A DNA stretch of 52,130 nt from a virus, in the IMG/VR virus record IMGVR_UViG_3300037247_000710, positions 1 through 52,130 of that record. The stretch is one strand, 5' to 3'. Of the stretch, positions 33,041 through 41,285 are shown one piece after another. How positions within the stretch are numbered: position 1 is the first letter of the stretch; the number at the start of each line of letters is the position of its first letter. A program made the position numbers and the translations under genes. The notes under the pieces were generated by a model that saw only the letters and a program-made list of their open reading frames with translations, ran no database searches and was not told where the DNA came from.

Positions 33041-35531
33041 TGTACTTCTCCCCTTTGCCCCATGGTCCCAGCTCTGCTTCACCCTCCATGGGCACGCTGA
33101 GTTTGATTTTGAATGTGTCCATCAGCTTCGGTCGCTCTGCCATCTTCAGCATCTGTGGCACACACTCATCGATGTGTTCGTTCTTCACGATGGTCAGTAC
33201 TGAGTCGTGATGTTCGCCGACCAGTCGTACTTTCTTGCGCGAAAAAGTCTGGTGGATTTCGATCAGGATCATGGCTTTGTAGTCCCCGATCATTGCCTGC
33301 ACACCTGAGTTGATTGCCTGTCGCTCAGATTCCGACCGTACCTTCCTGTCCTTAGCATGGATGCCGGGGAGCCTACGCAACCGACCAGTCAGGCAACGCA
33401 CGTGACCATTTGCACGTGCAAGTTTTCTAGTTTTGCTGTGCCAGTCTTCCAGTCGGGAGTACAGTCGGAAGTATGCACGACGTGCATTCTTAGCCTCTTC
33501 CCTGCTGGGCTCCCAGCCATAATCCTTACGCGCCTGCTCGATGAATTTCTTCTCGTACATGCCGTAGATGAAACCGAAGTTAATAGCCTTGGCTCGCGTG
33601 CGTCCTTCATACCACCGTTTGTCCAATTCGATGCAAGCTGTGTGTCCTGCTTTCAACATCTCTTCTAATGCTATCGAGTAGGGCAACCACTTACTGGTCA
33701 GTTCCTCTGCTGTATTTTGCACGAGCATGGCGAATGCTCCTTGCGTACCAACTGCCAGTGTCTCGATCAGAGTGCGCCAGTGCACGTCAATACCGTCGGT
33801 GAAACAACGTCGCATTTCAGGGTCACGAGATAGATGTGCAGCGACCCTCATCTCTGCGGTGGCAATATCCAGTGCGCAGAGGGTCCAACCTGCGGGAGCA
33901 GTAACGAGGTTCCGAATCGATCCGTCCCGTGGAATAGGATGTAGAGGCGAAGAATATCTACCGGTGACAGTCCCGTGGATTTTGTAGTCGAAGTAGTACT
34001 TGTCTTCAATACGATACTTCTGCCATCCTTTAATATATGTGTTGAAAAATTTTCCTGCATTGCGATACTCCAAAATCTTCCTGACCACAGGTTTGCCGCT
34101 GATGCTAAGGAGCGCTTCTTCAGATGTGGAGGGTTTCTTTTTCTTGGTAAGAATTTTGCAGCGATATCCCAGCTCTTCATATAGGAGTTTTGCAATCTGC
34201 GCAGGACTGTCCCAGTTCAATTCGTAACCTGCGATCTCGTTCAGCTCTTCGCGCACTGTGATCTTCTTTGAGAGCAGCTCCATACCGACCTCTTTACGTG
34301 CTGCCGGATCGATGGTCAGACCCTCCATCTCGGCATCCTCCATCGCACGGGCTCCCGGCATCGTGAGCTTCCAGTAGAGACGATGGAGACCGGGCTGCTC
34401 CCGAAGCATCTTCTCGAAGAGTATGCCCAGCCTGAGTGTGTAGGTGGCATCCTTCCCGCAGTATTTGTAGTTCAGCATGGGCTTCTTGCTCTTGCCGATC
34501 TTCTCTTCCAGCGGGATGTCGTACTCAGGTTCATCGAGGTAAGTACGGCACAGACTGGTCAGGTCGTGGTGAAGGTTCTCATCGAGCACATGATGTGCGA
34601 GCATAGTGTCGAAGTGCAGGTGGAACGAGCCCCCAAACTGGCACCGCATCCACTTGTTATCAAACTTTCCATTCTGTGCGTACGTACGTTTGTTATCCCG
34701 ATGAGCAAGAAAAAACAGCAACTGCATCAGCCGACGCAAAGCATTACCGTGAGCGAAGGGGCTACTGGAAAATTGTTGATACTCAGGATGCATAAGACCG
34801 GGTATGACCCATGTTCTGTGGTCAAGAGCAATCCCAATTGCAGTGATGTAGCCATTCGGATCGAATGGGAAAAGCCCCGCTGTCTCGCAGTCAAATGCGA
34901 ATCTGGATGCTGCCTCAAACTCTCGGATAAAGGTGTCGAGGTTACCTTTGCGCACCACCGACCAGTTGACTGTGTCATCTCGCAAGCCGCTGTCTATGAG
35001 TCGAGCGAGTCGGGAGATATCGTCCTGAAGGCCGGGGAGCTTCGACGGATCGCGAAGAGTGTACGCTGGATGAAATATTGGCATCCCGATGTACGGGACT
35101 TTCGGATTATTAATGATCTCGCCATGGAATTGGTTGATCTTCGCTTTTCCACGAAACAACGTCTTCGTCGCAGGCACACCAGCAGTGACGACGTAACTGG
35201 GATTTAGTTCTGCGATTTCTTCATCGAGATAGTGACGGCACGCTTTGATTTCTGCTGCCGTGGGAGTTCTGTTATTCGGTGGGCGACATTTGACGAGGTT
35301 GGTAATGTAGGTGTTGTCGATCAGGTCGTTGCGTTTTAATTCGTGACGAAGTATTCGACCTGACTCACCGATGAAGGGGACACCCTTCCGATCTTCGTTA
35401 GCGCCCGGAGCTTCACCGATTACCATCACCTTAACGTCCTTCGGTTTGCGCGGCCCGTCACCTGCCATGCAGACCGTCCTCGCATTAGCGTGGAGACCGC
35501 AGTCGGTACAGTGGGGGTTTATACTCGCCAC
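33027..35531 (-). CDS. family-4 uracil-DNA glycosylase fused to DNA polymerase I
   Basis: 834 residues, GTG start. Residues 1-185: family-4 UDG, with 4Fe-4S Cys at 8, 11, 82 and 98, GEAPGANEDRKGVPFIGESG (39-58) and HPAY (154-157). Residues 205-380: 3'-5' exonuclease with FDCE (Asp214, Glu216), Asp291 and Y-x3-D (357-361). Polymerase motif A is LDIATAEMR (Asp555), B is R644-x3-K648 to YG (656-657), and C is EHHDSVL (Asp776, with Ser777 where bacterial Pol I has Glu). This should be the replicative polymerase, with uracil detection built in. No 5'-3' nuclease domain. No strong ribosome-binding site precedes the GTG. Confidence 0.85.
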   Translation of the reverse strand: MASINPHCTDCGLHANARTVCMAGDGPRKPKDVKVMVIGEAPGANEDRKGVPFIGESGRILRHELKRNDLIDNTYITNLVKCRPPNNRTPTAAEIKACRHYLDEEIAELNPSYVVTAGVPATKTLFRGKAKINQFHGEIINNPKVPYIGMPIFHPAYTLRDPSKLPGLQDDISRLARLIDSGLRDDTVNWSVVRKGNLDTFIREFEAASRFAFDCETAGLFPFDPNGYITAIGIALDHRTWVIPGLMHPEYQQFSSSPFAHGNALRRLMQLLFFLAHRDNKRTYAQNGKFDNKWMRCQFGGSFHLHFDTMLAHHVLDENLHHDLTSLCRTYLDEPEYDIPLEEKIGKSKKPMLNYKYCGKDATYTLRLGILFEKMLREQPGLHRLYWKLTMPGARAMEDAEMEGLTIDPAARKEVGMELLSKKITVREELNEIAGYELNWDSPAQIAKLLYEELGYRCKILTKKKKPSTSEEALLSISGKPVVRKILEYRNAGKFFNTYIKGWQKYRIEDKYYFDYKIHGTVTGRYSSPLHPIPRDGSIRNLVTAPAGWTLCALDIATAEMRVAAHLSRDPEMRRCFTDGIDVHWRTLIETLAVGTQGAFAMLVQNTAEELTSKWLPYSIALEEMLKAGHTACIELDKRWYEGRTRAKAINFGFIYGMYEKKFIEQARKDYGWEPSREEAKNARRAYFRLYSRLEDWHSKTRKLARANGHVRCLTGRLRRLPGIHAKDRKVRSESERQAINSGVQAMIGDYKAMILIEIHQTFSRKKVRLVGEHHDSVLTIVKNEHIDECVPQMLKMAERPKLMDTFKIKLSVPMEGEAELGPWGKGEKYSAAA

Positions 35532-35691
35532 GAGTCGCTGTCGCTCAAGACCATTTCCAGTGCTCCGGTTGTGCTGTTAGGATGGTCCGCCCCGACAGAC
35601 AATAAACACTCAGTGAAGTGGAAAAGAGGAGGTCCAAGAGAGACAGGACCCCCTCCCTTCCGGTTCTCGCATCAGCGCTAGAAGAGACGAG
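35532..35691. promoter_or_regulatory. divergent intergenic region with hairpin
   Basis: 160 bases between the divergent polymerase and primase genes; expected to hold promoters for both directions, but none is convincing by eye. The clearest structure is a hairpin at 35626-35655: GAGGAGGTCC pairs with GGACCCCCTC around a 10-base loop, with one A-C mismatch. It has no U-tract, so a regulatory leader rather than a terminator is likely. Confidence 0.4.
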
Positions 35692-37797
35692 ATGGCACAG
35701 AATAAAGCAGGGTTTGATCCAACGCAAACTGCGAAGTACTGGTTGGAAAAGAAAGTCTACACGGTACCGCTGAGAAGCAGATCAAAACGTCCAAAAACAA
35801 CGAATTGGCCCCACCTCCGACTGGTCGAGGACGACCTCAATAACGGTGCTTTCAAACCCGGAGACAACATCGGTGCGCTCTGGGGCGATGCTTCTGACCA
35901 TGCTACAGACGTTGATCTGGACATGGAGGAGGCGATCTGGGTAGCTGATTACATCCTCCCTGAGACCTTCATTTACGGGCGTACAGGCAAGGAACGTTCG
36001 CACTATGTATACAAGGTCATGGGTGCGCAAACGCGCAAGTGGCAGGTCCAAGAGCTGGGCACCATCATCGAGATCAGGTCCACGGGAGCCCAGTCAGTTA
36101 TCCCTCCATCCCGGCATCCTGAAGGTGGCATCTATTGCACTGACGAAGATGAAGACTTCACGCAGCTGACCAAGCTGGACCTTGAACGGTACGCTGAAGA
36201 AATTGCAGTCGCTGCAGTCTTCACTCGTCATTACCCGTCGGCAGGTTCGCGCCACGATTACGTGCACGCATGCACAGGTGCGCTCTGTCATCAGGAGTGG
36301 CCTGACGAAAAGATCGGGCGCGTCATGGAGGCAGTGCTCAACGTCATCCAAGATGAAGAAGACGAGATCAGTGATCGAGTGAATGCGGTGCGTAACACCG
36401 TCGAGCATCACAAGCTGGGCGACCGCACAAAAGGATTCACGTCACTCGAAGCATGGATGAGCATGCCGGTGATCGCAGCACTGCGCAGGTGGACGACCTC
36501 AGGCAAGATGGAAGGCAAGCTTGTGATGGCTCCGCCTAACCTGAAACCTGAACCATCACGGCTGACGTTCGATGAGTCTCTCTTAAAGGTGCCGGGACTG
36601 GTAGGTGAGATCACAACGTGGGCGAATCGCGAATCGTTTATTGACCAGCCTCTTTTCGGATTAGCGACCGGGCTCACATGCACTGCACTGGCAACATGCA
36701 ATCACTATCTCGTGGAAAGTTGGGACACACCGTTGCAACCATACTTAATGGTTACCGCACCGACCGGCGGAGGGAAAGACACTTGTCATCGTTCAGTTGC
36801 AAAGTTTGCAATTAAACTTGGTCTCGATGAAGCAGTGATCCAGCACTTCCAATCTTACTACGCGATGCTCGATCACTTAGGTGAAGAAGGAATAGGATGT
36901 TGGTTATGGGATGAAGCAGCTCGCTACATGTCCAGTGCGAAGAAACCCAGCTCGACAGATTTTCAAACGCTCAGTCACGTCATCTCACTTTACGGTGCAG
37001 CTAACAAATTTGTTCCCGGCGCACCGGGACGCAACCGAGCTATCCCTCCCCTTGATCATCCTTTCCTTGTAGTTCTCGCCACCGCTCAACCTGACATGCT
37101 GATGGACGCACTTACCAGCACAGCGCAGGAGACGGGCTTCGTAAATCGCTTCATACTTTTCGACACAGGCATCGAATACCGTGGTGTCAATCAGAGACGC
37201 AGTCACGTCTTCCCTTCTGCGATCAGTAAGCATGCGAAGCAGCTACGTGATCACGAACCGATGGACGGTGACTTCACCGACGTTAAGTTTGCAGACACGC
37301 GAACGTACAGTGCATTCCAAGAGTTCGAAGAAGTCTCGCGCCGTCGAGCGATGGGAGGTCAAGCGACATGGAGCCGAGCGAATCAGAACGCACTGATTAT
37401 GGCAGGCATTGCAGCGGTCGGTGCTGATGCACAGCGTCCTGTCATTGATTTCAATTTGTGCAAGTGGGCGATTCAACTCGTGTCATGGAGCAATGATTGC
37501 TGGGATGAAAAGCTACGCATGACTGCTGCGACTGACAGTTACACCGAGAAGGATTCATTCAAGATCGAACGCATCATCAACAACTCGCAAAAGTATGCCG
37601 AACAAAAAGCTAACTCCATCCCGCAACGTATGTTGTTACAACAAGGCTTCACCCCGCACAGTGTGATCACTCGAAACACACGAGGCATCGACCCGAAAAG
37701 ACGCACGCAAATTCTCGATGACCTGCACGAGGGCGGACTGATCGGTTCGACTGAAAAGAACGATCAGGTCGTCTACTTCCCGCACAAACCCAAATAG
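35692..37797 (+). CDS. primase-polymerase / DUF3987-type helicase fusion
   Basis: 701 residues. N-terminal AEP-type prim-pol domain: YTVPLRSRSKRPKTTNWPHL, then DNIGALWGDASDHATDVDLD (metal-binding Asp73/75/77 region), RSHYVYKV and GTIIEIRSTGAQSVIPPS. C-terminal helicase-type ATPase of the DUF3987 style: Walker A TAPTGGGKDTCH (about 355-366), a Walker B-like GCWLWDEAARYM and LVVLATAQPD. Together these would prime and unwind at the fork, complementing the polymerase encoded divergently. The last part (IPQRMLLQQGFTPHSVI, IDPKRRTQILDDL) resembles a winged helix. ATG is preceded by AGAAGAGACGAG. Confidence 0.75.
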   Translation: MAQNKAGFDPTQTAKYWLEKKVYTVPLRSRSKRPKTTNWPHLRLVEDDLNNGAFKPGDNIGALWGDASDHATDVDLDMEEAIWVADYILPETFIYGRTGKERSHYVYKVMGAQTRKWQVQELGTIIEIRSTGAQSVIPPSRHPEGGIYCTDEDEDFTQLTKLDLERYAEEIAVAAVFTRHYPSAGSRHDYVHACTGALCHQEWPDEKIGRVMEAVLNVIQDEEDEISDRVNAVRNTVEHHKLGDRTKGFTSLEAWMSMPVIAALRRWTTSGKMEGKLVMAPPNLKPEPSRLTFDESLLKVPGLVGEITTWANRESFIDQPLFGLATGLTCTALATCNHYLVESWDTPLQPYLMVTAPTGGGKDTCHRSVAKFAIKLGLDEAVIQHFQSYYAMLDHLGEEGIGCWLWDEAARYMSSAKKPSSTDFQTLSHVISLYGAANKFVPGAPGRNRAIPPLDHPFLVVLATAQPDMLMDALTSTAQETGFVNRFILFDTGIEYRGVNQRRSHVFPSAISKHAKQLRDHEPMDGDFTDVKFADTRTYSAFQEFEEVSRRRAMGGQATWSRANQNALIMAGIAAVGADAQRPVIDFNLCKWAIQLVSWSNDCWDEKLRMTAATDSYTEKDSFKIERIINNSQKYAEQKANSIPQRMLLQQGFTPHSVITRNTRGIDPKRRTQILDDLHEGGLIGSTEKNDQVVYFPHKPK

Positions 37798-37803
37798 CCC
37801 CGC

Positions 37804-37813
37804 ATTATGTTAA
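37804..37813 (-). repeat. TTAACATAAT element, reverse orientation
   Basis: Single copy of the intergenic TTNACATAAT element just after the primase stop codon. Bases 37805-37815 read TTATGTTAAAT, identical to the 11-base XerD-binding arm of E. coli dif. A weak hairpin (ATAAG/CTTAT, around 37831-37850) lies between it and the next promoter. Confidence 0.55.
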
Positions 37814-37851
37814 ATACTAAGTGATTGATTTATAAGGCTTTTTGGCTTATT

Positions 37852-37880
37852 TTTACACGGTATCGCTCCTGTGATACAAT
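37852..37880 (+). promoter_or_regulatory. sigma70-like promoter with embedded operator-like element
   Basis: -35 TTTACA (37852-37857), 17-base spacer, -10 TACAAT (37875-37880) with an extended TGA before it. The spacer element CACGGTATCGCTCCTGTG (37856-37873) matches CACGNNAGCGCTNNCGTG with two differences. Transcription would begin near 37887 and run into the small-gene block starting at 37923, whose ATG has AAGGAG upstream. Confidence 0.72.
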
Positions 37881-37922
37881 GAGTTTCATTCATTACATAG
37901 GCACACACATAAGGAGCCTGCT

Positions 37923-38222
37923 ATGACAAAGAAAGCAAACGTAACTGGACTCGCCGACGAACTCGGCATCATCCGCGCCAAGATGGCGGACCTGAAAGTT
38001 CGCGAGACTGAGATTCGCGAGGTCATGATCGATGCTGGCATCAAAGCATTCGAGGATCGGAAGTTCCGCGCAGTCGTTGTTGAGTCACTGCGTACTTACA
38101 TCGACTGGAAGTCAGTTGCTGCGAAACTGAAACCTTCGCACCAGTTGGTCACGGCGCACACGACCGAGAAGGATGTCATTTCCATCCGAGTCAGCGCCCG
38201 CATCGGAGCACTCCTGTCATGA
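37923..38222 (+). CDS. conserved phage protein with N-terminal coiled coil
   Basis: 99 residues. First half is a coiled coil (LADELGIIRAKMADLKVRET then EIREVMIDAG). The second half, FRAVVVESLRTYIDWKSVAA then KLKPSHQLVTAHTTEKDV and ISIRVSARIG, is a pattern I recognise from small phage proteins of unknown function in early regions. First gene behind the promoter at 37852. The stop overlaps the next ATG (ATGA). Confidence 0.65.
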   Translation: MTKKANVTGLADELGIIRAKMADLKVRETEIREVMIDAGIKAFEDRKFRAVVVESLRTYIDWKSVAAKLKPSHQLVTAHTTEKDVISIRVSARIGALLS

Positions 38223-38482
38223 GGATTGCTCTCGCCTTCACAGGCAAGACACGAGATGTGGCTCAGTACCTGCCGAGTAACTTCCGGGTACTGGGTCGCA
38301 GCTTGGACAACTCCAAGACCATTATCATAGGTGTCGATGACCACGGTTGGTCACTCGACGCTTACGTCATTCCCCGTCTTGGATCGGCACTCATCCACTG
38401 CGAAGAGGTCTTCGAGATCAACGGTCTCAACATCACGCAGCTGGAACTCAATCTGAAGCTGGAACAGGAGCACAGCATATGA
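38219..38482 (+). CDS. small hypothetical early protein
   Basis: 87 residues starting MRIALAFTGKTRDVAQYLPS, with an alternating strand-helix pattern (FRVLGRSLDNSKTIIIGVDD, YVIPRLGSALIHCEEVF). Could be a compact alpha/beta fold. No known motif. Coupled at both ends: ATGA overlap with the preceding gene and ATGAA at the next start. Two thirds of the neighbouring genes in this run are under 100 residues, typical of phage accessory early genes acting on the host. Confidence 0.55.
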   Translation: MRIALAFTGKTRDVAQYLPSNFRVLGRSLDNSKTIIIGVDDHGWSLDAYVIPRLGSALIHCEEVFEINGLNITQLELNLKLEQEHSI

Positions 38483-38778
38483 AGTACAACTTAGAAAGCG
38501 CCCAAGGGATGGCATCACAACATCCCGACTCGTTCGAGGTGGCATCCATCGATAAGCTGCGCGAAGTCGTGCAACCCGGAGTGTTCGCAAAGATCTGCGT
38601 ACTCGACGATGGAGGTGAGCGCATCTGGACCAAGGTCGTCAAGGTCAATGGTGTCAGGGTCACGGCGACATTCGCCAACACTCCCTTCGATATCGATGCC
38701 GCGCACGGTGACCGAGTCTATTATCAACTGCACAACATCTACAACGTCACGGACGAAGACGGGGAGGAACTCGCATGA
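38479..38778 (+). CDS. small hypothetical early protein
   Basis: 99 residues from ATG 38479, preceded by ACAGGAGCACAGCAT. A longer frame upstream exists but would overlap the previous gene entirely. Content is acidic and beta-rich (RIWTKVVKVNGVRVTATFAN then AAHGDRVYYQLHNIYNV), suggesting a small beta-barrel such as an OB or SH3-like fold, unverified. Stop overlaps the next start (ATGAGG). Confidence 0.55.
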   Translation: MKYNLESAQGMASQHPDSFEVASIDKLREVVQPGVFAKICVLDDGGERIWTKVVKVNGVRVTATFANTPFDIDAAHGDRVYYQLHNIYNVTDEDGEELA

Positions 38779-39023
38779 GGCTCTCAACAGTCATGTACAT
38801 GAACGGTCGCGTCGTCGGTTACCAATACCAATTGAAGGTGACCATCACGCCTGCCGAAGAAGAGAACCGGGGCACGATGATTGTGTTCGACGCTCACGGT
38901 CTGTTAGTGGACGAGTTCACCCGCAAGTATCACCACGGCTATCACCGGGAGTACATCAAGAAGTCGATGCGCGACTGGGCGAAGCACCGTGACGAGATGC
39001 CTGAGATCAAGGATGCGTCATGA
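38775..39023 (+). CDS. small hypothetical early protein
   Basis: 82 residues. Beta-rich first half (RVVGYQYQLKVTITPAEEEN, TMIVFDAHGLLVDEF) and a basic helical second half (YHHGYHREYIKKSMRDWAKH). No recognised family. ATGA overlap at both ends keeps it in the chain of coupled small genes behind the 37852 promoter. Confidence 0.5.
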   Translation: MRLSTVMYMNGRVVGYQYQLKVTITPAEEENRGTMIVFDAHGLLVDEFTRKYHHGYHREYIKKSMRDWAKHRDEMPEIKDAS

Positions 39024-39190
39024 GTAGGAGTGACAATCCGTTCAAGGTAGGTGAGACGGTCAGCATCAAACGTGGTGCTGGCTGGCTCACCGGCACTGTC
39101 ATCAAGACGATACTGGCACGAGTGCACATCCAGATCGACGACATGGTGTACGTCGAAGACTGGCACGAGTGCAAACGAGGAACAGAGTAA
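39020..39190 (+). CDS. 56-residue KOW-like small protein
   Basis: ATG at 39020 overlaps the preceding stop (ATGA) and TAA at 39188-39190 overlaps the next ATG (TAATG). The sequence NPFKVGETVSIKRGAGWLTG then TVIKTILARVHIQIDDMVYV has the spacing of a KOW or SH3-like barrel, as found in proteins contacting RNA, ribosomes or RNA polymerase. Position and coupling make it a real gene. A role in host transcription or translation takeover is only a hypothesis. Confidence 0.6.
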   Translation: MSRSDNPFKVGETVSIKRGAGWLTGTVIKTILARVHIQIDDMVYVEDWHECKRGTE

Positions 39191-39423
39191 TGCTAACCCA
39201 AGACATGATTGATGAGATGGGCCTCGCGGTGTACGAACAGGCGCAGGAGATATTCAAAGACTGCGGTGCTGCCGACGACTTCTGTCATCAAACCGGATTG
39301 GTATTCGGCAGCACTAACCGAATCAAATTAACGATACGCGGATGGGATGTGGAGGCATCCCACTGCACCGAAAAATTCCTAGATGCATTTGACCGCATCG
39401 CATACACGAGGATGTGTTCGTAA
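39190..39423 (+). CDS. small hypothetical early protein
   Basis: 77 residues from ATG 39190 (the frame is open a little further upstream, but TAATG coupling and a GGAACAGAG site favour this start). Helical N-terminus (TQDMIDEMGLAVYEQAQEIF), two Cys in DCGAADDFCHQ, then RIKLTIRGWDVEASHCTEKF. No known motif. Stop overlaps the next gene's ATG (TAATG). Confidence 0.5.
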   Translation: MLTQDMIDEMGLAVYEQAQEIFKDCGAADDFCHQTGLVFGSTNRIKLTIRGWDVEASHCTEKFLDAFDRIAYTRMCS

Positions 39424-40445
39424 TGACCAGACAACGCACCAACAAACCCGGCTCGCTGGGTCCTGCATTCCACACATGGTTGGAGTGGTTGGAGCACATC
39501 GAGTACGTCCTGCTTGGCACGGGACCGATGAAGGGCAAGCCCAAGTACATGGCAATGAACGACACACTGTTCCAGCAGGAAAGTGATGAGTCATTCAATG
39601 CGATGATGAAGGAGTGCATGCCGGTCGATGCCTACAACGCACGCGTCGTTCGCTCATCAACGAAGTACAAGATGGACGTCAGTGTGATGATGGACATGAT
39701 CGGCAAGTACCGGGCCGAGCTGGATTACATCCGCAACACGCGCCCCATTAACCTGCCATTCGAATGGTGCACGCTCGTGATCACTGGCTACGGTGATGAC
39801 GACATCCTAGTGTGCCTGACCGAGACCGACCCCCGTGATGGCAACGACTATCCCGAACTGAACATCGGGGCAGGCGACAAGTTCATCGACTGCAACATCG
39901 CATTCTACCGACAGACCGGCATCGAGATGCTGGACGGTAAGATCGACAAGGGTCAGCGGCTGAGCTACTGCCCGGTCGAGCTACACTTTAATAAGGGACT
40001 GCTTGAAGAGGATTCAGTGTTCCTGCATGCAGTCGCCAAGGGTGTCACCGTCACTCCAAAGGGCAAGGCTGTCGTTGATTTGATACGCACCATGGTCCTG
40101 ATCTGGATCAACTCATTCCACTTGGCAGCGATGCTGCGACACAAGCAGGTCGGACTGCCTGCCGCACACGGTCACAGGATCAAGCGCAAGCGACTGCGCA
40201 AGAAAAGGAATCACCCACACTTCGAACACTTCATCGTTGAGATGGAAGTCGATGAACCTGACGCTCAGCAAACAGGGGTGTCGATGTATCAACCACGCAA
40301 GAGGCTGCATCAGGTGCGCGGATTCTTCCGACACTACAAGACAGGCAAGGTGTCATGGGTCCGGGCGCACTGGCGCGGAGACGAGGCTATAGGCGTCGTG
40401 AAGAAGGATTACGAACTAACACTACACGAGGAGCAAAGCACATGA
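39423..40445 (+). CDS. phage hypothetical protein with conserved basic C-terminal domain
   Basis: 340 residues. N-terminal helical part (LGPAFHTWLEWLEHIEYVLL), a mixed central region (EWCTLVITGYGDDDILVCLT, LSYCPVELHFNKG), and a C-terminal segment with a Lys/Arg cluster (GHRIKRKRLRKKRNHPHFEH) followed by RKRLHQVRGFFRHYKTGKVS then WVRAHWRGDEAIGVV. The last motif is one I recognise from other phage proteins of unknown function. A nucleic-acid-binding role is plausible given the charge. Start chosen at ATG 39423 for the TAATG coupling. Confidence 0.6.
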   Translation: MTRQRTNKPGSLGPAFHTWLEWLEHIEYVLLGTGPMKGKPKYMAMNDTLFQQESDESFNAMMKECMPVDAYNARVVRSSTKYKMDVSVMMDMIGKYRAELDYIRNTRPINLPFEWCTLVITGYGDDDILVCLTETDPRDGNDYPELNIGAGDKFIDCNIAFYRQTGIEMLDGKIDKGQRLSYCPVELHFNKGLLEEDSVFLHAVAKGVTVTPKGKAVVDLIRTMVLIWINSFHLAAMLRHKQVGLPAAHGHRIKRKRLRKKRNHPHFEHFIVEMEVDEPDAQQTGVSMYQPRKRLHQVRGFFRHYKTGKVSWVRAHWRGDEAIGVVKKDYELTLHEEQST

Positions 40446-40699
40446 GTAAGACACTGAAAGAAGAACGCGACAGCTGGGAAAGCAACGAGAGCAAGACACA
40501 GATTACGCATTTCGAAATAAAACACCGGGAGGCGTACGTCACCATACTGGTCGAAGGAGTCTCAGGTGCGAATGATGATACGACCCTGTACTACGACATG
40601 ATCCGCTACTTCAAGATCGGCGACGACTGGGTCACCAGTTGTGATGTCCGGTCGGGCAGTGCACACGACATCATGCGCAAGTTCGCAGATATTATTTAA
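40442..40699 (+). CDS. small hypothetical protein
   Basis: 85 residues from ATG 40442, preceded by GAGGAGCAAAGCAC. Charged N-terminus (KTLKEERDSWESNESKT) then beta-rich HFEIKHREAYVTILVEGVSG and YFKIGDDWVTSCDVRSGS. Unknown function. Overlaps the preceding stop by four bases. Confidence 0.5.
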   Translation: MSKTLKEERDSWESNESKTQITHFEIKHREAYVTILVEGVSGANDDTTLYYDMIRYFKIGDDWVTSCDVRSGSAHDIMRKFADII

Positions 40700-40723
40700 C
40701 GCAAGCAAAAAAGGAGCAAGACA

Positions 40724-40876
40724 ATGGGTAATGAACTGACAATCAGAGTAAACGAAGGCGACGAAGAGTTCGACAACGAAGCAATCGATAAGATCCTGCA
40801 GGTGTTGCAGGATGCCGAAGAAGAAGGCGTGCTTGACTTCGCCTTCAACGTAACCCGCAACCAGTACCCGAGGTGA
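40724..40876 (+). CDS. 50-residue acidic hypothetical protein
   Basis: ATG at 40724 is preceded by AAAAAAGGAGCAAGACA, one of the best ribosome-binding cassettes in the window. The product (MGNELTIRVNEGDEEFDNEA, then a helix with KILQVLQDAEEEG and a final strand) is strongly acidic. No family known. Acidic small phage proteins often mimic DNA or bind basic host factors, but nothing here proves that. Its TGA at 40874-40876 lies six bases before the next ATG. Confidence 0.55.
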   Translation: MGNELTIRVNEGDEEFDNEAIDKILQVLQDAEEEGVLDFAFNVTRNQYPR

Positions 40877-40881
40877 CTGAC

Positions 40882-41070
40882 ATGCCAACTTTACAAGTAC
40901 GAGTTTCGACCGTAGTCGTGAAGGAGTACACGTACGAAGGTATTTCATTCGATGAGGAAGAAGACTACTGCGAAGACGCGAAGGAGCAGATGCAAGCTGA
41001 TCTCCAAAGCGACGATTGGGATACCTCGCACTCGGACGTACGCATACACTGGGAAGGAGAAGAAGGATGA
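40882..41070 (+). CDS. 62-residue acidic hypothetical protein
   Basis: ATG at 40882 (a GTG at 40873 in the same frame overlaps the previous stop and is possible). Beta-rich start (PTLQVRVSTVVVKEYTYEG) and very acidic helical part (DEEEDYCEDAKEQMQADLQS) ending in a Trp-containing strand (VRIHWEGEEG). Function unknown. Stop overlaps the next ATG (ATGA). Confidence 0.5.
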   Translation: MPTLQVRVSTVVVKEYTYEGISFDEEEDYCEDAKEQMQADLQSDDWDTSHSDVRIHWEGEEG

Positions 41071-41285
41071 AGAGACTAACGATGTTAGTGGTGCTGTTCG
41101 CACTAGCTGCATCAGCGGCGACAGAACAGCCGTACACACTCGTGCTCATAACACCGGGCAAACACTTCAAAGCACAACTATGGAAGTACGAGACTCTGAG
41201 AGAGTGTACGAACGACGGTGCCAGAGTCCTGACTGATCAGGATATCTACATCGGTTTCGGTTGCATCATAGAGGAGGATTTGTAA
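41067..41285 (+). CDS. small secreted or periplasmic protein
   Basis: 72 residues from ATG 41067, preceded by AAGGAGAAGAAGG. A clear signal peptide (MKRLTMLVVLFALAASA, predicted cut near residue 18) is followed by a short mature part with two Cys (ECTNDG, GFGCIIE) that could form a disulphide in the periplasm. An early phage protein exported to the periplasm might modify the envelope or block superinfection; that is inference. Stop and next start overlap (TAATG). Confidence 0.6.
   Translation: MKRLTMLVVLFALAASAATEQPYTLVLITPGKHFKAQLWKYETLRECTNDGARVLTDQDIYIGFGCIIEEDL

Noticed and set aside
34383-35207. 274-codon plus-strand frame
   Set aside because: Lies wholly antisense within the UDG-polymerase gene, whose motifs are intact; no ribosome-binding site.
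37799-37815. Complete dif site at the XerD-like arm
   Set aside because: No XerC arm at the required six-base spacing, so a functional Xer recombination site is not supported here or at 42480.
37831-37850. Terminator after the primase gene
   Set aside because: ATAAG/CTTAT gives only five weak pairs around a mismatched inner part; the following T-run overlaps the -35 of the promoter, so termination is doubtful.
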